From: Linyphia triangularis
Lineage: Eukaryota; Arthropoda; Arachnida; Araneae; Linyphiidae
Direction of reading: 5' to 3'
Length of the DNA stretch: 64,000 nt
NCBI GenBank assembly: GCA_963978545.1
Contig: OZ021727.1
Location: 49,637,385 to 49,701,384 of the forward strand
Shown here: positions 47,738 to 59,600 of the stretch, piece after piece
Position numbering within the stretch: position 1 is the stretch's first letter
How the letters are laid out: every line of letters begins with the position of its first letter
The notes under the pieces: model-generated
Told to the model about the DNA's origin: nothing
Database searches by the model: none
What the model saw: only the letters and a program-made list of their open reading frames with translations
Position numbers and translations under genes: made by a program

Positions 47738-47823
47738 CTGCCAACAATCACAATTCCACTTATTGGGAGTTCGGAAGCACTGTGGTGGCATCAAAGGCTG
47801 ATCAGGCCTACCTTGAGTAGCTG
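47738..47823 (-). CDS. possible 86-bp internal exon
   Basis: On the minus strand a pyrimidine-containing acceptor (AAGTTCTTCCAG) precedes 47823, and a donor (GGCAG then GTAGAC) follows 47738. Exactly one frame is open across the 86 bases. It encodes 28 residues, including GRPDQPLMPPQCFRTPNKW and then NCDCW, in high-complexity, GC-richer sequence surrounded by AT-rich DNA. The acceptor is a tandem CAGCAG, so a 3-bp shorter exon (ending at 47820) is possible. Phase would be 1 at the start and 0 at the end. I do not recognise the protein. NKWNCDC only faintly recalls the NPWxCDC of leucine-rich-repeat caps. No neighbouring exon was found in the window. It could instead be a chance frame. Confidence 0.35.
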
Positions 47824-47879
47824 CTGGAAGAACTTTCAAATGGAAAACTTTTAATATTAAATTTATATATTTCAATATG

Positions 47880-48479
47880 AAAATTTCTATTCAGTAACCT
47901 ACTGCTTATGTAAATCCTAGTTCCCATATCTTTTGTATATAAACCATACATTGCCTTTGGTAGGTCTCTTTTCCTCTGTTGCTTCTGTTAGGAGCAGAAC
48001 GTATTGCTAGTTCAATATTTACTCGATTCGATTTTTTTCTAAAATTTTCACACACAAAAAAAACATGGTTAGGAATTTTTTTGCAAAACTCTAATTAACA
48101 TTTTTGTAAAAAGCATATGGTTGCTTGTGTAAAAATACAATATGTACCAGGAAACAAAATTTCAAATCAAAATATTTAGTAGATCCTGAAAAAAAGGTAC
48201 ATTTGCATGAAAAAACAACGTTTTGAGGAAACAGCGCTTAAGTACAAACCAAACGGAGTTTTTTTTTTTTTCAGTGATGTTATTTTTTTGAAAAATATTT
48301 CAAAATACTTAGGATGAGCGCATTGCCCACCAAATTAAACATTTTGTAGATAACATTTAAAATATTGTGACGAACTAAAAACCCCAAAATAGATTCCAAG
48401 AAAAAAAATTGCCTTCCGAACCCCCCCCCCCCCCTTATTTCAACATTACCACACGCTAATATAAAATTCACTTTAATGT
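47880..48479. other. AT-rich stretch with poly-C tract
   Basis: A 14-base C run at 48421-48434 and T runs near 48258. No gene seen. Confidence 0.5.
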
Positions 48480-48900
48480 TATCCGTTACATATCGATTTC
48501 AGTAGCGAACACTTTACCCCACTCTCCCTCCATATTGATAACTTGTTTCCTATTTCGCCTTCCAGATTCGAGATTACCCGTTCGTCAAACCAAACTTGTC
48601 TCACTCTCATCCAAATCGAGACTCCCCAACCCCCACTTCCACCTCGAATCGAAGGGCAGTTTGAGATTCTGAAGACTCCTTGATGAGTCTCATCAATCAC
48701 TCGATGGTGTGGGCGTGAAAAGGGGCTGTGACGTCGTTCTGGGTGAGAGAGGGGGGAGGTAAACGGATATGTTGGGAGCATCTCGGCCAAGAGTAGTATG
48801 TGAGCTGGGATAAAGGGGTAATTCGGTTGCTCTAATTTGTTTCTCTTGGGCCGACGTCGGGATATTGTGTTTTTTATTGATGAATAAGAAGGGCATTTTA
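48480..48900. promoter_or_regulatory. GC-richer island, candidate cis-regulatory element
   Basis: About 420 bp of strongly mixed, CpG-rich sequence, the most GC-rich block in the right half. It contains a TGACGTCG site (48729-48736, CRE-like), GGTGTGGGCGTG (CACCC/KLF-like on the other strand), GCCGACGTCGG (a near palindrome at about 48850-48860) and TTTTATTGATG (48873-48883, Caudal/Hox-like). Two overlapping minus-strand frames (103 and 67 codons) are open across it but share no domain with anything I know, and being open in two frames argues for composition. A regulatory element or first-exon/CpG region is plausible. Confidence 0.3.
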
Positions 48901-51159
48901 AAGATGTTTATTCACTAAGTGCTGTTGGGTGGAAAAAGGAAAATCAGTCACTTGACCTTTTCTGGCACATACTAAATTGAAGAGGGAGAATATAAATATT
49001 TGTATCAAAGGATTAAAACTCATACGAATATTAAAGAAAGAGTATAAATTAAAGATTTGAGTGCATAGCGAATCATATTAAAGATAAATAAGGGAAATTA
49101 ATTCAAAGAATGTTTCCTTTAATCATAAAGGAAAAAAAGCTATGATCTGACTCTACAATCTTTATAATTATACCAACTAAGAGTCTCGTTCTATTTTTCC
49201 AAAATTCAATTCAATTTGCTTTTACTTATTTTTCCCATCCAATCCATGCACACTTCATTTGTCCTAATGATGCTTTAACTTGTCCTACTTTGTCTTGCAG
49301 ATTTTCACAAAAATATTTACAGTATGAACAATGATTTTTTTTTACGTTACCAATATTTCGTTGATTTTATCTTTTATGAACTTGTACTGTAACAAGAAGC
49401 TACAGTAAAAAGATAGTACTTATCCTTGTTTGTTACTTCTTGTACTTCTGGATTGAAAACTTCTCTGTGTAGATTAATATACAAATTATAATAGAACATA
49501 ACATTAGCTTAAATGCCTTCGTCAGGCCCTGCGTATATTTTTAAGACTTAAGAAGTAAACAAGCTATTGGGAACTCATTCTGACGAGAATTGACGAATTT
49601 GATTTTGAGTAGGTTTTAAATCTTGTAATTCAACAATCGTTGGACATGAAAAATTGATTTTGTGCTCCTACTAGGGTGACATATTAGTTGCTTGACTGCG
49701 TCTCCCGGTAATCGGTTGTGAATAAATACTAGAGGAAAATGAAATTTTAAATATTAAATAAAGTTATTTTTTCTATAAAAAAGAATTTATTTTATTTGAG
49801 CACTTATAACGGCGTTTAAACTAGTAGCACAACGGATTTTATAATAAGCTCCATTGGTAAATATTTCCTGATAATCTAGATAAAGCACGATATTCAGAGA
49901 ATAAAACGATGTTTCGTAATGAGCATTCCCTTTATCACCTCTTATTCCCGGTTTCACCACTTTAATTACATAACATCTGAATGAAACACCAGTAGTTGTC
50001 CTAATAAGATTATAAAAAACTACCTACCTCAAATTTTAACTCTCTATCTATATGGGAAGTTTAAAAATTAGTGATACTGAGTCAGTTAGTGTTTTCACTT
50101 TTACATGTATATATTAGTAATTATCTGTGCAAACTTAAACAAATATATTTTTTAGGTACTGTAATGACGATGGTCCCTCAATCGTTGGACCCTGATGAAC
50201 TATTTATAGATCTTTTATTTAAAAAAGAATATCGAAAAAGTTTATTTTTTAATAAAAATTTTGTTTCATTTTGCAATAAAAATTTTTTAGACGTTCCAAT
50301 TAATTTTCATTTTCTAATTGATCTAACAATTTAAAAATTTTGAAAATAAATCTCACATGCTCCAAAATTAAAATAATTCCTGAATCCTACTGATTTGTTA
50401 CGTTATTACTAAAAATTTTTAAAAACTTGACTATAATTGCTTACAAATCATAGCTTTTATGGGTTTTTATTTCCTAATTTCGAAATTCTTGAAAAAGAAG
50501 AAAAACAAAGAATGATCTCCGAAGGATATCAGAGCTAAGAAAAATTGAAGTACAGATCGCACTTCAATTTTCCTTCTTGGTATTTTTAGATAGTCATTTT
50601 ACATATCTACTATTACACAAACTGCATAAAACAATAAGTTTAGAATGCAACTAAAAATATTTGGAAAAAAATTGAATGCTATTTTTGAAAGGATAAATAG
50701 TATTGAATTTTTTAATAAATAGCTTTATTGGAACATGTCTTTAAATGACATTTTTTAGAGAAATTAGTTTTCTTTTAGATGTATGAACAAATAAGCAATG
50801 AATTCCAAAAAGAACTTCGTTTATTTTTATCGAAGATTTTTACAACTCTTAAAACGGCAGAAGAAATTCTCAAATCAATTCACACAAGGTCGTCAGTTAT
50901 CATCTACCCAGAACCAACTTCTTGCAATTCCAGGTATCATAACATTAATGATTCTGGCGACTCAATCTCAAAACACTGATTACCTGAACACAGCTTAATC
51001 ACTATGCGATAAGTTTTTATAAGTTGATGACTTTTGAAAAAATAAATATAGCTATTCGTTGTCACTACTTTGAAGCTGGTTTTTCATTTATAAATAAACT
51101 TTCTTCTTTGCTAAAGAAAGTCTATAACTCCCCCAAGTTGGTTTCAGAATAAAATATAA
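48901..51159. other. AT-rich gene-free stretch
   Basis: Weak coding-like pieces only: a plus-strand stretch at 50155-50230 after TATTTTTTAG reads TMVPQSLDPDELFIDLLF, and 50779-50998 is open in two plus-strand frames. Neither has a recognised domain or a matching donor. Confidence 0.4.
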
Positions 51160-51356
51160 TTAACACCTTAACTGTGGAATATATTTTTAAAAAGTCAGTC
51201 AAAAATGAATTGTTTGATTAATTTGAGTTTACTGGCATAATGCGCTGATCAACGTAATAGAAATACTGATTTTAATTCTGCCCATTCGTGCAATCCAAAT
51301 TTAGCACGAATGGGTTGCCCGAACTACATTCAGGTGACACTGACACAAGAGGTTAA
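51160..51356. mobile_element. possible TTAA-flanked MITE (piggyBac-like)
   Basis: TTAA at 51160-51163 and 51353-51356 bound a 197-bp segment whose ends are loosely similar in inverse complement (CACCTTAACTGTG against CCTCTTGTGTCAGTG). A perfect 11-bp hairpin lies near the right end. TTAA is the piggyBac target, but the end similarity is weak. Confidence 0.28.
51281..51314. repeat. perfect 11-bp hairpin
   Basis: CCCATTCGTGC (51281-51291) and its exact complement GCACGAATGGG (51304-51314) enclose a 12-base loop. The stem is GC-rich compared with its surroundings. Confidence 0.95.
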
Positions 51357-53332
51357 AATTGTATAAATAAATACACATTACATACAATTAGTTACAAAAT
51401 ACATTTCATAACAATATTCAAGTAGCAGTTGTACAATGAAATAATAATAACCTAACTCACAGGCATAAATCCTTTTAAATGATACATAACATAAATCTTG
51501 GAAAGCCATTCATTATAACTAGATAATAGCACTTAACAGAATGGTACGTTATATTCACTGCGTTATTCTTTTGTCGGTTTAACTTAATAAAACGTATAGA
51601 AGAGTAGAATATATAGTTTTTAATTGGTTGTTAATTAAAATATATTTTATGAGATTACGAAATAGACATTGGTTAGATATTTTTAGAATGATAAAAAACT
51701 ATTTATATTACTACTATTTATAAGCGAATTTATAATAAACTGCTTAATAATTCATATGGTTGACATAATGTTATTATATGAGATGGCATACTGGAAAATT
51801 TGAGATCTAATTAATAACTTACTACAATGTTAAAATTAACTTCCAAAAGAGCAAGGACTAATCTAGTCCACGAAAGTATTAGATTTATACTTTGTACCTT
51901 GAATTGTTTAGCAATTAATTTTGATCACATTTCTCTATACCGGTGATTAGAATAGAAACTAATAATTTCCTTTAATTACATTTGACAATAATTGTTGGAT
52001 TCATTTTGTCATTAGAAAATTAAAATACATTTTACAAATGTTTTTTATGTGCGTTAATGTATTTTTTACAATATCAAATACTTTCCTATTTATTATAGAT
52101 GAATTCAATTATTATGTCTAAAAATTAGTACAGAACTAAATACATGCTATCGGGAATAAAAATATATATTTTTCTGGAATTTTTGAAAAGAAAAAAAACT
52201 TATTGAACATTTCGAAGAAATTTGTATAAGAAATTATACCACAAAATGTATTTCAACAGATTGTTGCACGTTTATACCTGTTCAGATTATGTGTATCGCA
52301 AACAAGTTAAAAAAGAAGATTCTTTAAAAGTATATGAGATTTGACGTGTAGCTTAAACACGGTTTAAAAATTTATTTAACTGGACTCTATTATTATCATT
52401 TGTCCAACGTTATCTATATATTTAATCGACAAGGATTTTTTTGTGACAGTCACTTCTGCTAAACTACTCAACCTATTTTTATGATCAAGGTGTCATTTGA
52501 AAGAAATTAAACTGTAAAATTTACCAAATTTTTTTTAAAATATTTAATTAATAATTTAAATTCCAATATTTATATAATAGTGCTATTGAACATCCCTCTT
52601 CTCCAGCAATGATTTTTGATAATGAGTGACAACAGAGTGATGTTTATATTTTGCGGATTTGAGAAATTTTTGATAAACTGCAATTATTAGATGAGATTAA
52701 AAACTCATTTATTAAAATTAAATGATTTCAAGTTTTGATTTTCTAAATAATTATTCTTGCTGAGAGATTGTTATTTGTTCAATGAAGTTTTTATATTCTT
52801 GTCAATAACGTCTCCGGAAAATCGTTGAAATTCAGTTTTAGATTCTAAGACACTGACATTCCTCCTCATTCTTGTGATATTAGTGCACTATATTTGATTT
52901 TAGAGATTTTTCAAGAAACAATTTCTGCAAAGTAAGAGAATAAATATAGACCAGGAAGATTTAAATTTGGGGAAATTGTTTATCGGGACCAATTTTAGAT
53001 TCCTAAGCGTAAAATAACTTGGGATATGTGTTCAGGTTTTTTTTCTGATCCTGGGGAAGGCATGAATATTCACTGTGATTAGGAATCCACTTCGCACTAC
53101 AGATCCCTTGTCCGATTAGCCTCTGAAACACCAGTGATGTTCGTTTCCGAGTCCACTTGAATACTAAATAAACATTATGCCACCCGTAAAGCCCAAACCT
53201 GATTTCAAAATAACAATGACTAACTATTTCATGTTTTCATATCAAATAGGTTGAGTTCAAACAACAAAGATTTTTTCAATTCGAAGTTGCATTCAGAACA
53301 CTGAAGCAGTTTTGCCAACCATTTCATGTAGT
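51357..53332. other. mostly AT-rich gene-free stretch
   Basis: A/T-rich to about 53030. Then a mixed block (53040-53200) has a short protein-like plus-strand reading (DPGEGMNIHCD, then a stop, then YRSLVRLASETPVMFVSEST). It may be part of the decayed gene that follows, but I cannot align it. Confidence 0.4.
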
Positions 53333-53345
53333 GCAAAACAAAGCT
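53333..53345 (+). repeat. 13-bp target-site duplication, left copy
   Basis: GCAAAACAAAGCT occurs here and at 53527-53539, flanking the SINE exactly. Confidence 0.95.
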
Positions 53346-53526
53346 GCCGACCAAACGGTATAGTGGTTAGCGTGCTAGCTTCTAGAACGCGAGGTTGCGG
53401 GTTCGAGTCCCGTGTTAGGCATGGGTGTTTGTAAATGTAAGTTGGCTTGTCTAATGACGAATGTTTCGGCGCATTATAGCCCTCGTGTTGCTGACGGCGC
53501 CAGATAATCTGAAAACAACCAACCAA
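53346..53526 (+). mobile_element. tRNA-derived SINE (family A), copy 2
   Basis: A 181-bp element starting GCCGACCAAACGG, with A-box TATAGTGGTTAGCG and B-box GGTTCGAGTCC in a recognisable tRNA-like head ending GGCA. A ~100-bp unrelated body follows, ending GAAAACAACCAACCAA. Perfect 13-bp duplications on both sides show insertion by LINE-type target-primed reverse transcription. It corresponds along its full length to the minus-strand copy at 29.1 kb. The partner LINE is not in the window. The head's anticodon arm does not pair well, so it is not a tRNA gene. Confidence 0.95.
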
Positions 53527-53539
53527 GCAAAACAAAGCT
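53527..53539 (+). repeat. 13-bp target-site duplication, right copy
   Basis: GCAAAACAAAGCT, identical to 53333-53345. Confidence 0.95.
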
Positions 53540-53579
53540 AAGCACAAATCAAAAATATTCGTTGAATATGTGCAGAGCT

Positions 53580-54260
53580 ATTCTACAGGAAATTGACCCG
53601 ATTTTGAGTCTGTATTGAAGAACATCAGCGCTTTGAAAAACATGCAGCAACTTGCGTTATTTATACTCAAAGTTATAACTCCAATGGGGTTCACTAAAAA
53701 GTTCAAACCTTCTTGCAAAGACGCAGCTCATCATCTTCGTAACACTATACAGAAATCTAGTTACTTTCTTAAGGGACTGAGAAATATCATCTATCCTGTG
53801 ATTCAACGTAACGGTTATTTTGGTTACAAAGAAAATTTACTACTTGCATGATCACTGACGATCGATCTCACGTGAGGAAATTGGCACTGCGTAGAATCAA
53901 GCAGGTAAAAAAAAAAAAGTACTTTTACAAAAAGTAAAAAAAAAAAAATTGAATTTTCAAGTTCAGTTTTGAGACCAAATATTATACTGACATAGTTGAC
54001 TGAGCCAATACAATTATTACAGACCCTCCAATCACTTCTGTTGTTTCCAATTCTGTATTAAAATTTTATCAAGAACGAAGAAATGCCAACTGTTGACTTT
54101 CCCGCATTTTCGCGTCATTACCAAGCTATAAAGAGAGGTGTTAAAATGGGGGTTGAAACCTCTATACCCTGATTTGTGGATATACGTCAAGTGATGGTTT
54201 GATACTTTCAAAAACTGAATCTCGTAAACATAGAAAACTATTTAAGACAAATCCGGAATA
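53580..54260 (+). pseudogene. decayed repeat-family protein, copy 2
   Basis: Plus-strand coding remnants in consistent order. Segment A (53615-53848) contains FKPSCKDAAHHLRNTI and YPVIQRNGYFGYKENLLLA, then a TGA. A one-base shift gives segment B from 53848, MITDDRSHVRKLALRRIKQ, running into an A run. Segment C (from 53968) reads ETKYYTDIVD, a TGA at 54001 where tryptophan is expected, then TIITDPPIT. Segment D (54083-54169) reads FPAFSRHYQAIKRGVKMG. The recalled family has PSC-(K/V)-(D/N)-GARH, VIQRN-x-(Y/F)-F, TD-(E/D)-R-x-(H/Y)-(I/V)-RELALRRI and FPCH-QA-ER-VK in this order. Copy 1 on the opposite strand overlaps at the VI-RN and FPCH-QA-ER parts. The function is not known to me. The decay is seen directly; the family relation is from memory. 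Confidence 0.65.
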
Positions 54261-56119
54261 TAGCCCTGCGCAATAATGGGAACATTTTATAGGAAATTTT
54301 TCTAGATTCTTAAAATTTATAAATTATTAGATATTTGATCTTATAAAATGTCATGTTATGAAGATATATACATTTGCCCTTTTTGAAATGTAAAATTACT
54401 TTACGTTATACTACGTTACCCTTCTTAATGTGTAAATTTTCTTCTTAAAATAAAATAAAAAAAGGTTGATTATAATCAATCAAAAGAGATAAAACTTTTA
54501 CTTATCCACTGTTTGATCATGGCAATGTAATCTGTCTGTAAAATTTTTGTACTTTGATTCTCTGTTGTTTTATTTCTCCTATGGGCATAGGAATTATTTT
54601 TCACTTTTTCTTCAAAAACTAGAGCAGTTAGGGACCCTCAAGATTTATATTAAAGTTCTGAAATTTTTACACCGTATTCAATACACCATATATCAACTTT
54701 TTTATAATAGTATTAGATATTAAAACTAGAAATTTTTCCCTGTACTATCTATCCTGCTGTATGTATAAATCTAAATTAGTAAAACGATTACTTTTTATTT
54801 TATTCATTTTACTATTCATTCTAAATTCCAGATTCATTTATATTTTTATGATCTTGAATTTGCTCCTGGAACCTATTTAATTTGCTATCCATTGAGAAAA
54901 AAAAAATTCCCAGGAAATCGAGAAACATCTAAATTCTTATAATACTGTTAAATTATCCATCAGATAAAAAAATCTATTATATCCTGAAGTCATCCATTTA
55001 CACACTTTTATTATATAGTTATATTTTAGATTTAAACATCTTAACGTATAACTGCAGAAATATTATCTGTTAATAATATTTATCTTTTATAGCCTCTAAT
55101 CTGTATTAAGTATCTATTGTTTTCGTTATATTTGCTTATAATCTGTAATCCTGTAGCGTGTCTCAGTACAAAGAGGTTTCAATACAATGTTTTGCATTTG
55201 AATTTGATAGAGAAAACTTCTGCGAAATTTACACAGTGACCAATCCAAATCCTCTGCACATCCCAAATGTGGCAAAAGTCATAAGAAACAACATCTTCCC
55301 ATACTTTTTATCCCTCTCCAGGCTCCTACAAATTGTCGGAAGGGGAGAAACGCATAAATACAAAGATAAACAAGGTGGATACTTTTTCCCTGTTATTTGT
55401 CACCGGAGACAAACTAAATCTTAAGGCAACCTGCTTCGCCGTCTTGTATATCACATTTGTCTAGGTCTATACAACAGAATATTTGCTGAAATAAGCTCCC
55501 AGATCTATTCATCTGCGAGATAGGCAAGATTTATCTCTAACAAGGGAGACATGACTCTTTTGCAATTTTAAACCATTATTTCCTTTTTCAATAAAAAATG
55601 ACACAGTGCTTGAGTTCTGTTAGAGTTTGTGGGTTTTGTATGATTTGAAATGAGCCATTACTCATATTTTACTTTCTTTATGGAAAAAAGTCTATATTTC
55701 AGTTTTTATTGCAATTTGAAGTTTTTGTATACTTTGGTATTACCCTCAATATCTATTCACATTTTACATTAAGTTTTGGATAAAGCAGCATTTAATGTTA
55801 GAGCTCTAATTATTCGTTCAAGATAAATAAAAATAAAAACATAAAATATGTTTTCCTCTTTTGATCATTATTTTCCTTAAACTGTGTTATTCGTTAAAAA
55901 AATTTTAAATAATAAATTGGCGATAAATTATTGGGCGTATGTTTTTCAATAAAATATTAATTATTAAATTATCATAATATGCATTAACATTATAGAGTAA
56001 ACCTCTGAGATTTGTATTCCGAACAATGTCTGAAAGTTTGGAATAGTCTGTACTGAATTAAATCCACCGGTAATTTTAGGAAGAAATGTTTATTTTAATT
56101 GATATTAAAAAATCTACTC
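54261..56119. other. mostly AT-rich gene-free stretch
   Basis: A mixed block at 55150-55520 has an 88-codon plus-strand frame (55158-55424) with varied residues but no domain I recognise and no clear splice sites. The rest is A/T-rich. Confidence 0.45.
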
Positions 56120-56612
56120 AATGTTTAAGAGCAAGATTCTGAGAGATTGAGCCACTTAACATTAGGGGGTGATTCACACCATCTCCGATTATCCCCCAAA
56201 AATTACCAGTTGCTACTCCCCTTATTAGATGATAAAATCTGAAATTATTTGTTCCGTAGTTGCACCGCTCAAATTCTATGACCTGTCAAAGATCACCTTT
56301 AAATACGAAAAAATTGGTGTTTTTGTGACACATGAAAATTATTTTTATTCGTATAAAACTTCACAAGCAACTTGCCACCTGCATTTCTTCTGTTATGGAA
56401 TGTACTAGAATAGATCTTTATGAAACATATAAAAAGTTCATGGCAAGTCAATTGCGCAAGGTCTTTCAAGGTCATGACATGTCCAGGTCTTCATGTTTTT
56501 TATCATTTTTCATCTAATTAGGGTAGTAGCAACTGGTAATTTTTTGGGGACAATCGGAGATGGTGTGAATCAGGAGTGGTTCAACTTCTCAGAATCTTGC
56601 TCTTAATACATT
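56120..56612. mobile_element. long-TIR DNA element, ~493 bp
   Basis: The left arm (56120-56236) and right arm (56502-56612) are inverse complements with few differences. Shared blocks include TTAAGAGCAAGATTCTGAGA, GATTCACACCATCTCCGATT, AAATTACCAGTTGCTACT and ATCTAAT. Arm length is about 110-117 bp. The ~265-bp interior holds a 61-codon plus-strand frame (56332-56517) whose last codons lie in the right arm. No transposase domain is visible, so this is likely non-autonomous. No target duplication could be assigned, so the superfamily is open. Confidence 0.85.
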
Positions 56613-59600
56613 CCCCGTACACATATATTTTCTACTAAATATCTCAAAAACGGGACGAGCATAGAGCTTTTAATTGTTTGACTACCCAAAGTCAATCAGA
56701 TTTTTTATGAATCCATTTTTTTTTTTTTTTTTTTTTTTTAAATATATATATTTTCATTTGCATTAAAGTCACATTGATAGGGTATAGGATGCAATGTAAG
56801 GTTATTTTAACCAAATATCTTAACTTAAATTATCCTTCCAAGTCTACATGTAGTGTATTTTTTCCTATAAGGAATTGTTTCATTTCCTATGCCATTTTAA
56901 ATTAAACAATCCAAAAATAATGTAACCATTTTTTATTCCGTGTGAGTTAATTTTAGGAGATGAATTTTTCTAAATAAATTAACTGGAAATTTAGAATTTT
57001 AGCTTTTATTTAACTTTATCAAGACAAATCAGTGCAAATTTTTTTAATTTTACACGTATTTTCTAACAAAAGTTTGAAATACTTTTGTTGATGTTAAGTC
57101 ACTCGAAGTCCGCAACTAAAGATACACATCGCTGCATAAAAGAGCAAGCGAACCAGCACGGCATCTCGTACTTTATAATGGAAATTGAACTATAAAAAAG
57201 AAAGTAAACATTTAGGAACAATACTTTGTCGTGAAAAGAAAAAGAAATACCAACAATGCTTTTTCTTGGAAAAAATGTGTGTTTCCTTAATCCTACTCTG
57301 AGGTATTCAAACAACAACGATGCAAGTCAGTTTTTCTTTACATATATTTTTCACTGCAAAAACGTCTCCAAAATTCATGCTTTGTTTATTTTTTTTTAAT
57401 TGGATATTGAATGTTTTACATACAATTCTACTAAAAAGATAAATTGAGTTTTATAAAAACAAAAGTGCTATGCAGGTTGTGTATAACAGAAACTTAAGGG
57501 TTTAAAGAAACTTAAATTCTTACACTCTCTTGTTTTTACAACTGATGCAAAAAAATACCACGTCAGTATTATAAATCATAAAATAAAACAAATTATATAC
57601 ATAAATTATCACTCTGATATTTATTTAACCAAGAGGCTTTACAGAAATATTTTGAAAAAGTATATATGCAAATACCTGTGCGATTTTTTTCTATCTTTCA
57701 AGAAATGCGATAATACGTTTTGAAGTATAACTGGTGATTTTGTTTTTGTACAGTTTCGCTCATTTAAAATCCATAGGATAAAGAAATTGAATTTATTCAA
57801 TGAATATAGGATATAAAACATTATCTTGGTAAATATATATATATATATATATAATTTCCCTCAGAAAACCTGCAACAATGATAAAGCTTTTGCTCAAACT
57901 TTCATAGAATTCTCTGAAACAAGTTTGGACATCTTTTTCTCCGTGTTTAGATAGTTAATCGACCTTTTTCTTTTCAGTCGTTTAGAAAAACATATGTTTT
58001 ATCAATGCTAACAATATATTAAATTTATCTCTTGTAAAAGGGTTTTTGTGCAAGGTTCTGTAAGATGTCATATATTCAGCCGCAAATCTTTGCGAAATAC
58101 AGTAGGTTTTTTAGTATGTTATTCTGTAAATCTTGATTTATTATTGTGGTTCATTATTGCAACAGATGTATTTTAAACATTGCTATTGGTTTCTGCATAG
58201 ATGAATTTTCTCTTATTTCCTGCAATTTCACTTTAGAAACAATTAGAGCTGAAGGACATATTTCGGGTATTCTTTTAGAGTCGTCTTCCTTCCATGTAGA
58301 AGTACTGATTACCGGGTTTTCTCTTTCTGAATAATAATATTGCTTATTTTACACTTTGATATTTTTATATCATACAATTTTCACAACATTTTTCACGAAG
58401 TTTTTTTTTTTTTTTTTTATGGAATAAGAATATTTCTCTTTGTAAAATGTAAAAATAATCGATCCACAGCTTGTTTACATTCGCCATTTTGAAGAATAAT
58501 AAATATAAAGGTATCAGACGAGAATTTTAATTTAATGATAAGCAGTCAGAAATTTTTTCCTCAAAAATATTGGCATTTTTTTAATTCCATAACTAAATCG
58601 TTCTAAAAATAAGTAAACATCTTCCGCATTTACTAAAAATTCAATAGCGGCAATCGTTTTTGTACAGTTAAGGTATTTCACTGTTGAGCAATTAATGAAA
58701 ATAAAAACTCGGAACTTAAAAACCTATTTACAAGAGGGTAAAAATAGATTCCTTACACTCTACTACTTTAATTAAACAGCATTATTATTTATAGGAAACA
58801 AAGCTTTTTATTATTTAAAAAAACGAATGAAAGGAGTAAGTAATTGCATTAAACATTTTACATTACTAAAACAATAATAATAAAATGATTCACAACGAAA
58901 TTTATTTAAATGGTATTATATAAGAAAAAAATTTGAAAACAAAAAGAGTTTCCATAAGTTAAAAGATATATCCATAAATTCTATCAATACAATTTGTTTT
59001 TCCTCTTTTAATGTTCTGTTGAGCCTCACTAGTTTTTTGTTACTTTACTTAGACATTTCAATACAGCATATTATTGTTACTTATGGAGCTATTTTGTTTA
59101 AGAGATCCGTATTGGTATTTTTCATATTATGTTTGCTGCTAGTTTAGTAGTTTTCAAAATCGGGAAAATGTGTTTTTCAAAATATTCTCCATAACGGCAT
59201 TGGAAGTTTATGAAATTGAGTTAAATTATTATACAAGTAATTTCTTTACAGATCCTTGCAATGTGTTTCAGATTATTATACTGTGAAAAGGAAAATTATC
59301 TTCCACAATACAATTTCACAGCACGGATCAGGAGACTTTAAAAGTGTCAAACTACAAAACAGCACACCTTGTTGTGGATATCTTTGTGTATTGGTATATG
59401 TAGGTATGTTTGTTGGTCTATCCCTTAGCATACGGTCAAACTATTTATTGGTCTATGAAAAGTTTCAAAGTTACTAGTTTTTAATGCTTCTATGCAAACT
59501 CTGTAGATTTTCTTCTGTTTAGTTTGCTTATAAGTAAATCTTTGCATTATATTCATCAAAACCAGAATTTGTATTGCATATCTTGCAGTTGAAAGTAAAA

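Noticed and set aside
51855..51869. GGACTAATCTAGTCC hairpin
   Set aside because: A short stem with few GC pairs and no associated feature; such palindromes are expected in a window this size.
53346..53420. Functional tRNA gene at the head of the SINE
   Set aside because: Acceptor and anticodon arms carry mismatches, and the sequence continues into a SINE body with target duplications.
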